A stretch of 64,000 bases of DNA from Pictodentalium vernedei (GCA_031216915.1 CM062295.1:176900927-176964926); one strand, 5' to 3'. Positions 53,938-62,780 are shown, counted from the stretch's first letter. Notes: generated from the letters alone by a model not told the origin. Translations and numbers: made by a program.

Positions 53938-54314
53938 CCAACATCGATCTGTTGAATGCGGCAAAAGATTTGAAAATCGAAGATTTTCTAGGAGTGTTTT
54001 CCAGAGATGCCTTGCCGAAGAGAAGACCTCGACAATCGGAATGCGGAATTTTAAATCTAGACGATTCATCAGGTGAAGGCACTCACTGGGTGGCGTGGAT
54101 GAAGAACGGGAAGAAGAAAAATTATTATTTCGACAGCTACGGAATCTCACCGCCAAAAGAAATAAAGAACTATTTCAACAAATCGATGGTTCGTTACAAC
54201 AAGGAACAAGTGCAATCACCACATCAAGTGTTTTGCGGTCACCTGTGTCTCTACGTTCTCAAGAGATGGTCTGAAGGAGATCGATTTCAAGACATTCTCA
54301 ATGATTTACATTAG
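53890..54314 (+). CDS. Adenain-type cysteine protease (start uncertain)
   Basis: The protease frame is open from about 53941 (SNIDLLNAAKDLKIEDF) to TAG at 54312, about 120 aa. GEGTHWVAW supplies His, YYFDSYG the acidic residue, and VFCGHLCLYVLKRW the Cys. Related enzymes cleave capsid precursors in adenovirus-like particles. No ATG lies at the expected place in this frame; the nearest in-frame ATG (53952) would remove the first few conserved residues. The leader MNKKIKITMEGV at 53890 is in another frame, so expression is doubtful. Downstream of polymerase, upstream of fibre, as in element 1. Confidence 0.85.
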
Positions 54315-54470
54315 AGAGAGATTTTTTTTTTATAGTATATATAAAGATAAAAAATTATTTTAAAAAAATTTTAATCGAATAAAAACGAAAAATAAAATAA
54401 CATAGTTCATTTTTAATAAACTGCATTTTGAACATATTTTTCTAAAAAAACAAAAAAATCCCACAACAAC
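54315..54470. other. AT-rich spacer
   Basis: T-run followed by ATAGTATATATAAAG (about 54341) and A-rich sequence before the fibre ATG. Possible 3' end signal and TATA element. Confidence 0.4.
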
Positions 54471-55825
54471 ATGCCAGTCGATAAATTTGGTAGAAGTGAC
54501 GACGAAAAAGTCAACCCAAGAAAGAAGAGGAAGATGTTCGAAGTCGACGATGGTTATGACGTTGCCAACTTGGACGAATGTTACGTTCGGAGATACGAAC
54601 CTCGAGAATAACCTTTGAACATGAACGATAAGAAGCTCTACAATCTTCCCGAGCCGATAGATCTCACAGATGCTGCGACTAAAAAATACGTTGACAGGGG
54701 GAACGCCGATTTCGAACGAATCCTGCTAGATAATTACGTGGATAAAACCATGACCGACGATCTGGATCTGAAATCCAAACGTTTGGTGAACGTCGCGAAT
54801 CCCATAGATCCCACCGATGCCACAACCAAGAAATACGCGGACAACTCTCACGCGAGATTCAGCGAACACCTGAGAAATAGATACGTTCAGAAAACGATGC
54901 ACTCGGAATTGAACGCCAATTCTAACAAGATAACGAACGTGGCCACTCCCACGAATCCCAAGGACGTGGCGACCAAACACTACGTAGATCTGGAACAGAG
55001 AAAGTCTGACAGACGAGAAATGAAATTGGATCTGAATGCTGGATTCCACAAGATATTGAATCTGTCGAAGATTGACGACACGGATGCGGATTCAACCGCG
55101 GTCAACAAGGGCTACATAGATTCTGCCATGATACGATCGCAAGAATGCGTAGAATCGCAAGTGGACGATCTCTACCTGAACAAACAATCTGGCGGAACCA
55201 TGGAGGGTTGCATCAACATGAATGGTGAGAATTTATTCGGTCTCGGTCACGATCCTGAATTCGATTCCAGCACGGTAAGCAGAAAGTACGTGGATGACAA
55301 CTCGGTCTGGAGAAAGGGTGACATCATGGAAGGTAAACTAGACATGGGTGGACACGCGCTCACGAATCTACCGGATCCTGTGAACATGACGGATGCCTGC
55401 ACCCTGATTTGGTGGTGGAGAAAGTCAAATATGCTAGACAATTGATCACTGTGTGGGCCGAAGAGGTCGGCACCTTAGATGAGGGAAAAGCTGAGTGGTC
55501 TTTCGGAAATGGAGGTAGTGGATCGAAACATGGTCAGGTGGGATATCCCATGCCGTTGGGAGGTGAAATCCTTCAAATGAGTCTGGCTTCCTCGGATTTG
55601 AATAACAGAGCGGTCGTCAATCTCATGGTGAATGGTGTAGAGAGCGATAAGAGATAGAGCGTCGAAAAGACTAAGAATCAACACGCGAATGTTAGCACGT
55701 TTGGCACGCCTCTCAAAGTGAATGCCAGTGACAGGATTAATTTCATTACGAAAATCAATAATCCCAAAGCCACCACTTCTGTGGTGAGTCTACTGATCGA
55801 ACTAGATTCTTTGAACAAACAGTGA
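54471..55825 (+). pseudogene. Fibre-like repeat protein
   Basis: Starts MPVDKFGRSDDEKVNPRKKR and ends before TGA at 55823. About six repeats of the form hxNLxxPxxxxDAxTKxYVD (for example NLPEPIDLTDAATKKYVD) resemble phage and adenovirus-like fibre shafts. The C-terminal domain (ITVWAEEVG, GYPMPLGGEI, LNNRAVVNLMVNG) is probably a trimeric head for receptor attachment. Breaks: TAA at 54609, a one-base deletion near 55405 and TAG at 55655. Between 54615 and 55445 the frame is intact. Confidence 0.82.
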
Positions 55826-55885
55826 ACGCGTGGAAAATAATGAATTAAAAAACAAAAATGTGTGAATATTAAAAACAAAAAAAAA

Positions 55886-55930
55886 CAAAAAAAAATGAGA
55901 TCTAAAGATGATCTCATTACTTTTTTTTTG
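55886..55930. terminator. Bidirectional hairpin at a convergent gene junction, copy 2
   Basis: AATGAGATC at 55894 and GATCTCATT ending at 55918, with A-run before and T-run after. Core nearly identical to 47428-47452. Lies between the fibre end (55825) and the minus-strand KRCT gene. Confidence 0.65.
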
Positions 55931-56429
55931 TTTTTCTTCTTCTTCACTATCACCATATATTATAATGACGTTTCCTTTTTTCTCAATTTTCAGCATCGAT
56001 TCTTCTTCTTTTTCTTTTTTTCTTTTTCTTTGTGATATGATACGTTTATAACAACACTTTTGTTGATCTGAATCATAATTATGAACGAATGTTGTGCATC
56101 TCTTGGTAACACTCGCATCATTACCATTCTATTCAGAAGGTAGTGGTGATGGTGGAAAGTGTCTCATTCTTTTCATTTCCAACCGTCTATCCCGCTGTTT
56201 ACCTAACCATTTTTCCACATCTTTTTTTTTTGTTTTTTGGCTTGCAACACAGGATGGAACATCTGACGGAAACGGAGAGACGATCGCACAGGATCGAACA
56301 ATCTAAGATCTCTTTGAGTTTTAATATCTTCGTCATGAAATATCCTTTTTGTTTCTCTCGAGTGAATAGCACGCGATCTTTTAAATAATTCAGAACGTAA
56401 TCGTAAATATCTTCTTTTTTTTCAAACAT
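55890..56429 (-). pseudogene. Small Cys/basic accessory protein, KRCT family (minus strand)
   Basis: Starts MFEKKEDIYDYVLNYLKDRV at 56429. After a frameshift near 56200 and a TAG near 56133 it continues with VTKRCTTFVHNYDS, CCYKRIIS and KGNVIIIYGDSEEEEKQKK, then runs into the terminator hairpin. No known domain. The homologue in element 1 is at 30300-30624 on the plus strand, between other genes. Confidence 0.55.
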
Positions 56430-56647
56430 GAAAATGGAATGTGTATTTCGTTTTCTACGTGACTACTTAGGAATTGTAACATTTTGTACGTCAAGAATGT
56501 TGAAAAAAGACGATTTTTTTCTCGGATGAAACTTTTTTTTTTTGTTAAAAAAATATCATTAAAAACGAATTTATTTTTTTATTCTTTTTTTGTTTTTTGT
56601 TTTTAATAATGACTCATTACTTTTTATTTTTTTCACACACTCGTCTC

Positions 56648-57920
56648 TCATCGAATGATCGACATCTTATTTCCATCCGATTCGAATTGTAATTCTCTGT
56701 CCGACAGGACCAGGGCGAAGGCTTCGGTTTTTCTCGGCACATTCCTATCGAATTGCATCTTGATCTGAATGTCTAACATGCTACTCTTGAGTCGTTCACT
56801 CTGTTTACTGACGTCGAATACGAACATGTGATACATTGACTTGTATTCGCCGGGAGATATGTTGGGGTTGCTCATCGATTCGTCTAGACCGTGATACTTC
56901 TTTCTAAAATCAGCAGCGTCGCTGTACAGTCTGCAGAAATCGTTCTTGTCGAACGACGTGTTGTAATCAAATGCTGAATATCTCGTGGCGTTCAGAAACA
57001 CTTGCATGTTTCTCAAACTGCAGTGATCGAACAGCGATGCATTCTTTTCCTGAGACCCGACCATATCGGTCTGAAATGCAACCACGATGAAACGCAGTCT
57101 CTCGGAAGCAGATTTCACCGTCAATCTTCAATCGAAGTCATTCGTGGAGGGAGGAATGCTAGCCGTGTCGCACTGTCTCATTCTAAATCCCATGGGTAAT
57201 TTACTCTTGGATTCTATGATCTTGTAGAGACACGCTTTCTCCATGATCGAAGGCTCCACGTGCAGAACGAACCACGATATCTTGTGTAGAGTTATCTTAC
57301 CCGCATTGGTCACAGTGAGTCTCACTATTGCGTCGTCGCTTCCTTTTCGAATCAACGTCAGATTGTGTTTGAATCCGTACATGATCTTGTTGTAATCGTC
57401 CACAAATCCGAAGATGTGTTTCAAAGGTATCCTGAACGGAAACGTTCCTTTAGGTCTGGACGTCTTGACGACGTATGAATATTGTGGTGGCGCCAGCGCT
57501 AGCAGGGCCGATGGTGTCTTTCACCCACAACTGATTAAGTCCTCTGGATTTCGAAAAATCATCAGGATACGTCAAGAGTCTGAACATCGTGGTGGCCTGA
57601 CCGGGATGAAACACAGATTCTATCTCTTGTCCGGATAGCATGTATTTTATGTTACTGAATAGATGCATGATGCCATTATTGGCTAGAGTAACCGTGTCGT
57701 CGTCGGCGTAGTCGCTCCCATCTTCCTTGGTGAGACGTCCCTGCACCACTATGTAACTCTCGCTAGGATGTACGAATAAATCTTGAGTTTCAACGTTGAT
57801 TCTTATCTCTCCCGCATTGTTCAAACTCGTCCCAGTTACCGGTTCATATTCGTGAACCTCATATTCTTGAATACTTTCATCTTTCACTATGCTTTGTGCT
57901 ATATCTAGTATATTTGTCAT
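56648..57920 (-). pseudogene. Major capsid protein, double jelly-roll (hexon-like)
   Basis: Reads from 57920. Start MTNILDIAQSIVKDE; conserved GEIRINVETQDLFVHPSESY, GIMHLFSNIKYMLSGQEIE, FHPGQATTMFRLLTYPDD, LNQLWVKDT and DDYNKIMYGFKHNL. About 424 aa if read through; the family forms pseudohexagonal capsomers. Breaks: a 2-bp deletion near 57472 relative to element 1, and TGA at 57125 where element 1 has TGG. The last segment (56648-57124) is intact. A TATA-like tract lies about 100 bp upstream. Confidence 0.88.
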
Positions 57921-58086
57921 TTTAAAGGATTTTTTTAGTTTTTTTGTTTATTAATTAACTTGCTTTCTTTATCTAAAAATAGTTTTTAATTATTTTTTAT
58001 TATTATTTTTTTCTCTCTTATATATATATGTGTGTAAACAAGAAAATGTCAAAGAGAGTAAATAAAAAAAAATGTTGTCTTCTTCA
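57921..58086. promoter_or_regulatory. Putative major capsid promoter
   Basis: CTCTTATATATATATGTGTG (about 58014-58033) is conserved with 40288-40315 in element 1 and precedes the minus-strand capsid gene. The integrase ends at the right edge of this spacer. Confidence 0.45.
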
Positions 58087-58959
58087 TCAAAACTTTGTCT
58101 TCTGTAATTGTTGTTCGTAAAACTTTCCGATGATCTCTTCTCCATCCAAAGCTTCGATTTCATAAGTCACCGGATCGCTGTGAAATATTTTGATGATCAC
58201 GAAGATTTCTGAGGTCCATCGAGGAGTATAACCCTTTTCGAAGTGTTTCTTATAAGTGTAGATTCTCACTCGACCGCCGACCGCAAATTTCGGCGTTCTT
58301 GACTTCTTCCTGATCTTAGATCTCTCGGGATATAGATTTGCGTAGACTCGTTTTTCGTTTCGAGGATCGCTAGCTTCCGGGGGAGTCATCTTGATCGATC
58401 TGTGTTGGGTGTTGTTGTAATCTTTGACCAGACCGTTCAGAGCGTATATGTATTTCTTGGTCGAATTCGCTGTGAAGTATCTGTGCATCTTTTCCTTCAT
58501 CGTTCGATTCCAACGTTCCACCACGTTGGCTTTCTCTTCGTTTTTGATCGAGTTGAGGTCTACCAATCGACGAACGTCCTTGTTGTAGAATTCCTTTCCC
58601 TTGTCCACCCACAATTTACTCGGTTTTCGAGAAGACGAGTCGAACACGCTCTTCAGAGTCTCGGCGACGAGAGGTCCCGATTTATTCTTCAAAGCTCTGA
58701 TCCAACCGTATTTGGAAAACACGTCGATGACCATCAATAAATATTTGATGCCCTCGTTCCACCTCGAAAACGATCTCATGTCGACCAAGTCGGCAGACCA
58801 AATATCATCCAGACCCTTCACGAACACCCTTCTCTTTCGAAATTTACACACTATGGGTTTGTGTAACTCCTCAGCCAATTCGCTCGTCAATAATCGTTTC
58901 TTCTTCTTTTCAGATGCGCTTTTTTTTTTGAACGCCCCATCCGAATCGACGTTTCGCAC
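58087..58959 (-). CDS. Retroviral-type integrase (Polinton INT), 290 aa
   Basis: Intact. N-terminal basic region, then SELAEELHKP, catalytic core with D57 (WSADLVDM), D119 (LWVDKGKEFYN) and E148 (VVERWNRTMKEK), and an SH3-like C-terminal domain (about 222-285, VGGRVRIYTYKKHFEKGYTP). Catalyses strand transfer of element ends, giving 6-bp duplications. D119 and E148 are separated by 28 residues, shorter than the usual about 35; element 1 has the same spacing. The first 17 codons overlap the end of the PLA2-like gene in another frame, across an A10 run. M1 is the ORF start; translation may begin elsewhere. Confidence 0.92.
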   Translation of the reverse strand: MRNVDSDGAFKKKSASEKKKKRLLTSELAEELHKPIVCKFRKRRVFVKGLDDIWSADLVDMRSFSRWNEGIKYLLMVIDVFSKYGWIRALKNKSGPLVAETLKSVFDSSSRKPSKLWVDKGKEFYNKDVRRLVDLNSIKNEEKANVVERWNRTMKEKMHRYFTANSTKKYIYALNGLVKDYNNTQHRSIKMTPPEASDPRNEKRVYANLYPERSKIRKKSRTPKFAVGGRVRIYTYKKHFEKGYTPRWTSEIFVIIKIFHSDPVTYEIEALDGEEIIGKFYEQQLQKTKF

Positions 58960-59407
58960 CGATCAGATTACCGACCAGCGAACGTTCCATCTTCTCTCTC
59001 CTGGTCGGATTCGATATGCCTCTCAATCTCCCCAACATGTTTTTGTCGCAGAAGTCGTTGCGAGTCTTGGTGTCGGGATGTCCGGCGTAGCACAGATCGT
59101 GATCATACGCGGCCGCGTCCACCCTATTCACGGGTTTGCTCCAAGATTTGGGAGTCAGATCGGCATTGAGTCTCTTGTTCAATTTCGTTCCGGGTCCCGT
59201 GAAACTGTGACCGGGCAGATGCAATTCGAAAGGTAGATCGTTGATCATTTTATTCATGATGCCTTTACCTTTGCTCGCATTCTTTTTTTTGACGAATCGC
59301 GTCTTGACAGAACCACACACGTCGCGAAGCATTCGTCTATCGTTTTTAGTTCGCACTTCTCGAGAATTACTCGTCTCGGTAACTCTCTTACACTTTACGC
59401 AATACAT
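58910..59407 (-). CDS. Zinc-ribbon plus phospholipase-A2-like protein, 165 aa
   Basis: Intact. N-terminal zinc-ribbon remnant MYCVKCKRVTETSN; the second pair is reduced to one Cys (C31) because about three residues are deleted relative to element 1 (CKGCG). PLA2-like part: calcium-loop GPG at 71-73 (SFTGPGTKLNKRL) and the HD-x-x-Y catalytic motif at 103-107 (YDHDLCY), the arrangement known from parvovirus VP1. Such domains breach endosomal membranes during entry; that role is inferred here. Overlaps the integrase frame at its 3' end. Confidence 0.85.
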   Translation of the reverse strand: MYCVKCKRVTETSNSREVRTKNDRRMLRDVCGSVKTRFVKKKNASKGKGIMNKMINDLPFELHLPGHSFTGPGTKLNKRLNADLTPKSWSKPVNRVDAAAYDHDLCYAGHPDTKTRNDFCDKNMLGRLRGISNPTRREKMERSLVGNLIGAKRRFGWGVQKKKRI

Positions 59408-59506
59408 TTTTTTAAGAGTTATTTAAATTAATTTCGTTTTTATTTTATATATAAATTTAATATTTTTTTTTTTTTAATTCTGTTCTTATTATATATATTT
59501 TTTTTT
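59408..59506. other. AT-rich spacer
   Basis: Homopolymer-rich linker with TTTATATATAAATT at about 59443, a likely TATA element for the minus-strand PLA2-like gene. Confidence 0.4.
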
Positions 59507-60169
59507 TCAATCGCTGCTCTTGAGTTCTATCATCTTACTGAATTCCTCCCTGGCCTCTTTCCTCCCCTTTTCCACGAGAGAATCCTTCATCTCTTCCTTG
59601 ATGAACTGACGAGTCTTGATTCTCACGGCTTCTTTCATGGCATCGTATTTCGTTTTCTCGCTCAATATCGCGAAGTATTCTCCGTCCGATATCCGTCCGT
59701 CTTTCAACGCCATAGAGATCATTTCGGATATCGTATCGATCTTGGAGTCGGCCAAGACGCGAATCTTGTCGTGTTTCCTCGCCTTCAGATATAATTTCCT
59801 ACTCAAAAAGTTTCCGAGCGTGCTAAACAATCCGGCGGCGAGAGCCACTCCTTCTACGGTCAACACGATCGGAATGCCGACCGCGGTCGACAAAAATCCG
59901 ATGCCTGCCGCGTGTAAACCCAGAGAAATCGTGATGAGTGTCGTGTCGGCTGCGTTGACGACTGTCACGAAACGCGAATACTTCTTCTTGAGGGAACGAC
60001 GAGAATCTCTCTCTCGAATTAGATACTCTTGGATTCTATTGATTTGATCGATGCGATACCTCTCTCCTTTTTCTCTTTCTTCTAGCGATGGCGCTGTCGG
60101 CAAAACGCCGTTCGGCTTCTCGTCCTCGTCGTCCACTAACGTCGGATACAATTTGTTTCTGGTTCTCAT
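59507..60169 (-). CDS. Conserved two-TM protein, 220 aa
   Basis: Intact. A charged N-terminus (1-70) with possible coiled coil (QINRIQEYLIRERDSRRSL) is followed by two adjacent hydrophobic segments at about 76-98 and 100-120, and a helical charged tail (KLYLKARKHDKIRVLADSKI, ISDGEYFAIL, EEMKDSLVEKGRKE). I recognise this as a protein recurring in invertebrate Polintons, function unknown; a virion-membrane or host-membrane role is guessed from topology. Same neighbours in element 1. Confidence 0.8.
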   Translation of the reverse strand: MRTRNKLYPTLVDDEDEKPNGVLPTAPSLEEREKGERYRIDQINRIQEYLIRERDSRRSLKKKYSRFVTVVNAADTTLITISLGLHAAGIGFLSTAVGIPIVLTVEGVALAAGLFSTLGNFLSRKLYLKARKHDKIRVLADSKIDTISEMISMALKDGRISDGEYFAILSEKTKYDAMKEAVRIKTRQFIKEEMKDSLVEKGRKEAREEFSKMIELKSSD

Positions 60170-60262
60170 TTTTGTTTTTTTTCTTTCTAATATTAGATAA
60201 AAATTTATGTGTGTATTTATTTTTATTTTCTATTCTCCTTTATTTTAAATCAACGAGAAAAC

Positions 60263-60637
60263 TTAGACGTATGCTTCGTTGAACAATAATTTCATGACGC
60301 ATCCCTTGTCTTCTAAAGTCAGACTTTTACGCGCCAATTTCAGTTCTTCCGAAACTGTGGGCTTGCTTTAATCCTTACAGAAGAGTAATCTCTTCCAAAA
60401 CGCGATCACTTCATCGATTTGAACGCGTTCGAACGCCGGTTCGAAATACTTGACGACCATATCTTCCCTTTCCATCCACAGGCACGAATGATTCTCGTGA
60501 TCGAAGTCTAGGTGATCCCGACATCCGACGCACCGTTCTAACAAGAGACGACCTAGTTGTTCGTTCACGCAGAATGCGTAGGCTCTCATCAGCATTTTTA
60601 AAAGAAACCTCACTCTAATATCCTGAGAATCGCTCAT
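60263..60637 (-). pseudogene. Small Cys/His protein (one premature stop)
   Basis: Starts MSDSQDIRVRFLLKMLMRAY. Potential zinc ligands in CVNEQLG, CVGCRDHLDFDHENHSC. A TAA at 60368 follows LLFCKD; the frame then continues SKPTVSEELKLARKSL to TAA at 60263, matching the longer version in element 1. The first 89 aa may still be made. Function unknown; a small zinc-binding regulator is a guess. Confidence 0.72.
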
Positions 60638-60730
60638 GATTTACGTTTTTATTATCTATTCGATTTGATGTATTTAATTTTCTAAATAACTATTATTTAT
60701 ATATTTTTTTTTTCTCTCCTATATATATCG
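60638..60730. other. AT-rich spacer
   Basis: Linker between the small Cys/His gene and the right TIR, with ATATATATCG near 60721. Likely promoter for the leftward genes. Confidence 0.4.
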
Positions 60731-61334
60731 ATCACTTTTTTTCACTTATTTCCTCAGGTATTCCCCCCCACCCACCCCACGACGAGGGGAGATAACTCCG
60801 TATGATCGAGTTTACGAGAATCGAGCGATCCGATCGGTCGATTGACGGAGAATCGAGCGATCCGATCGGTCGATTAGCTGAGTTTGGGAATTCCCCACTA
60901 TGGGAATTCCCCTAATGACGTCATAAATGGGAAAAACCCACCGCCTCAAAACAATTGAGAGTTCTGGACCACTGGTTTAGAATCCGCAGACCGTTTTTTG
61001 ATGATAGCCTAGAATTTTTTGCTCGCGTTCACCAACGATGGATCGACGGTCTGATCTGCGATGGGACGCCGACAAAAATTTTTAAAGTATAAGATAAAAG
61101 TGAAGATGTACAATTTCACCCTTTTTTAAAAAACGCGCGTTCACCACGAGTATTTGAACGTTAAAAGTGCGATCTAGGAGTCACAAAAAAACATGGGGGA
61201 TTCAAGACCACTGTACATTTTTGTGAACAAGCGTGCGATTTAACACTGAATTCCACGTTGGTGAACGCATCGTGTACGTATGTTGTACACGTACATGTAC
61301 AAAGTGGTTGTTAAACTCTCAATTATTACCTACT
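60731..61334. repeat. Element 2 right terminal inverted repeat
   Basis: Reverse complement of 43568-44162. Ends CTCAATTATTACCTACT. Contains two direct copies of GCGATCCGATCGGTCGATT (60824-60873). Confidence 0.92.
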
Positions 61335-61340
61335 CACGTA
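61335..61340. repeat. Target-site duplication of element 2, right copy (CACGTA)
   Basis: Identical to 43562-43567. Confidence 0.9.
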
Positions 61341-61386
61341 CATGTACGCGTACATGTACGCAAAATGTGTCTGGGAACTCCCTACT
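61341..61386. repeat. Displaced terminus of element 1
   Basis: CATGTACGCGTACATGTACG, then CAAAATGTGTCTGGGAACTC and CCTACT. It mirrors the start of element 1 (AGTAGG..., CCAGACACATTTTG, GTACATGTAC at 27210-27250). It is the last 46 bp of element 1, cut off by element 2. Confidence 0.88.
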
Positions 61387-61392
61387 CACGGC
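61387..61392. repeat. Target-site duplication of element 1, right copy (CACGGC)
   Basis: Partner of CACAGC at 27204-27209; one transition apart. Confidence 0.8.
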
Positions 61393-62029
61393 ATATAAAT
61401 GGAACATTTTTGTCATATAAAACTACACAAGTATGACCTTGTTCAATGCAGTCGAAAACCCGTTGTTCCTGTTATTCTTTATAGAATAATAGTTTTTACA
61501 TGTCCAACAAGACCAACAACCGCTTTTTGTTTACTGTTGTTCCACATCGCCTTTTATTTCGTGGAGCAAATATTTTCATAAAATTAATAGTACAGGGACC
61601 TATAAACCGAATTTCTGTCAAGACAAATTATCAAATGATGCAAAATTGACAAGAAGACATTCAACCCATTGACAATAATACCAAAGGCAAATAAAATTTC
61701 GTCGTAACTTTTTTGTCCTACATGTACCACCTGCCTTTTGAGGTACGCATGTCCCGGATAAGATACTTGGGCGAGACTTACTCACCCCCAGACGATCCTT
61801 ATTTGAATATTCAATGATCGCCGAACTATTTCGCCATCAAATTTCGTAAAGAAGCATGGCGTACCCTTTGCTTCATTTGACAAAACTACCCCCCCCCCCC
61901 CCCCCCTCACACACACACGCCTCTCGACGATGATTCTTCTCCCGCCAAACCTCTGATGACGTTATCGAAATCGATCATTCCAAAAGTTACTTCTCCGGAA
62001 TGTCATCTGTTTCATCTCTCTTCAGTATG
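61393..62029. other. No gene; right host flank
   Basis: Contains a poly(C)/(CA)n tract at about 61889-61918. The ORF running out of the TIR into 61436 is accidental. Confidence 0.5.
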
Positions 62030-62259
62030 TTAACCGTTTACCCATCGTAACGACCCAAACCGTTCACGCTATTCACAAAAATCGCCATTCAATTTTCATT
62101 ATTTTATTTTTTGCGTCCAAAACATACCTTATGGCCCCTCGTTGGAACGAGCTTGTTCCAATGAGGGATCATAAGCTATGCTTTTGACGCAAAAAAAAAA
62201 TAAACAAATTAGTTATTCAATAATTATGTTTGCAAGTGTCGTGTTATGTAAAGGGTTAA
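62030..62259. mobile_element. MITE family B, copy 6
   Basis: Ends TTAACCGTTTACCCATCG / GTTATGTAAAGGGTTAA. Central palindrome GTTGGAACGAGCTTGTTCCA with arms AAAACATACCTTATGGCCCC. Confidence 0.8.
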
Positions 62260-62780
62260 CGCGTCGCTGCTGTGAGCTAACACTCGTTTTCGTATATACA
62301 GCACTTTTTGGGGTTCCTTCCGAATATGCAGTTCACTTTTCGTTACGAACATTCATCGCACGAGTATTATTTTCATTTCATGACGTCATGTGGTGTGTGG
62401 TCGAGAAAAAGCATCCTCGAGTTGAGGGGGGGGGGGGGGGTAGTGGATGGGGAAATTTCACTTGAGGGGGGAGATGTTTGGCCCAGGCCCGAGTCGGGAA
62501 CTATTTTAACCAAACAGGAGACTTGAATCCTCGTGTTTGGGTCAGATGTCTTCCCCTTCGAGTGAGTTTTCCTCATTCAACTCTAATTCCACCTAGGGAT
62601 AATAAAAAAATCTTCAGTTTGTATAAATCAGCCGAAGATATGCTTATATTTCTACAATGTCGGCGTCAGAGGTGCCCGTGAAGTAAGTTTTTTTTTTCTA
62701 CAGTTGTTGTATTCAAAATAACACGACACAAAACAAGCATTGGAAAATGTGTTTGGAAACCCACACATGCAATCCGTCCT
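62260..62780. other. No supported gene
   Basis: Contains a G-homopolymer at 62427-62440. ORFs here overlap each other on both strands and show no domain. Confidence 0.45.

Larger units (their letters stand above)
43568..61334. mobile_element. Element 2: younger Polinton/Maverick (adintovirus-type), 17,767 bp
   Basis: Begins AGTAGGTAATAATTGA and ends TCAATTATTACCTACT. Inverted repeats of about 600 bp and a perfect CACGTA duplication. Carries polymerase B, integrase, protease, major capsid, fibre, truncated ATPase and accessory genes. Genes of the left half run mostly rightward and those of the right half leftward. Integrase, PLA2-like, two-TM, PX-like, IAP and the 280-aa gene are intact; polymerase, capsid and fibre are broken. 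Confidence 0.95.
27210..61386. mobile_element. Element 1: older Polinton/Maverick, split by element 2
   Basis: Element 1's own DNA is 27210-43567 plus 61341-61386, about 16.4 kb. It starts AGTAGG and ends CCTACT, has inverted repeats of about 535 bp, and carries pseudogenes for ATPase, minor capsid protein, PX-like protein, polymerase B, protease, fibre, IAP, major capsid, integrase, phospholipase-like and membrane proteins. Nearly every gene has stops or frameshifts. The two leftmost genes of element 2 have no counterpart here. The Polinton assignment rests on the gene combination, the 6-bp duplication and the AG...CT termini. Confidence 0.92.

Noticed and set aside
27210-61386. Two independent side-by-side insertions or an assembly duplication
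   Set aside because: The exact CACGTA duplication and the displaced 46-bp end of element 1 at 61341-61386 require nesting. Gene sequences of the two copies differ too much for an assembly artefact.
27210-61386. Retrovirus or LTR retrotransposon, because of the integrase
   Set aside because: No reverse transcriptase, inverted rather than direct terminal repeats, and a protein-primed polymerase B with capsid genes: Polinton, not retroelement.
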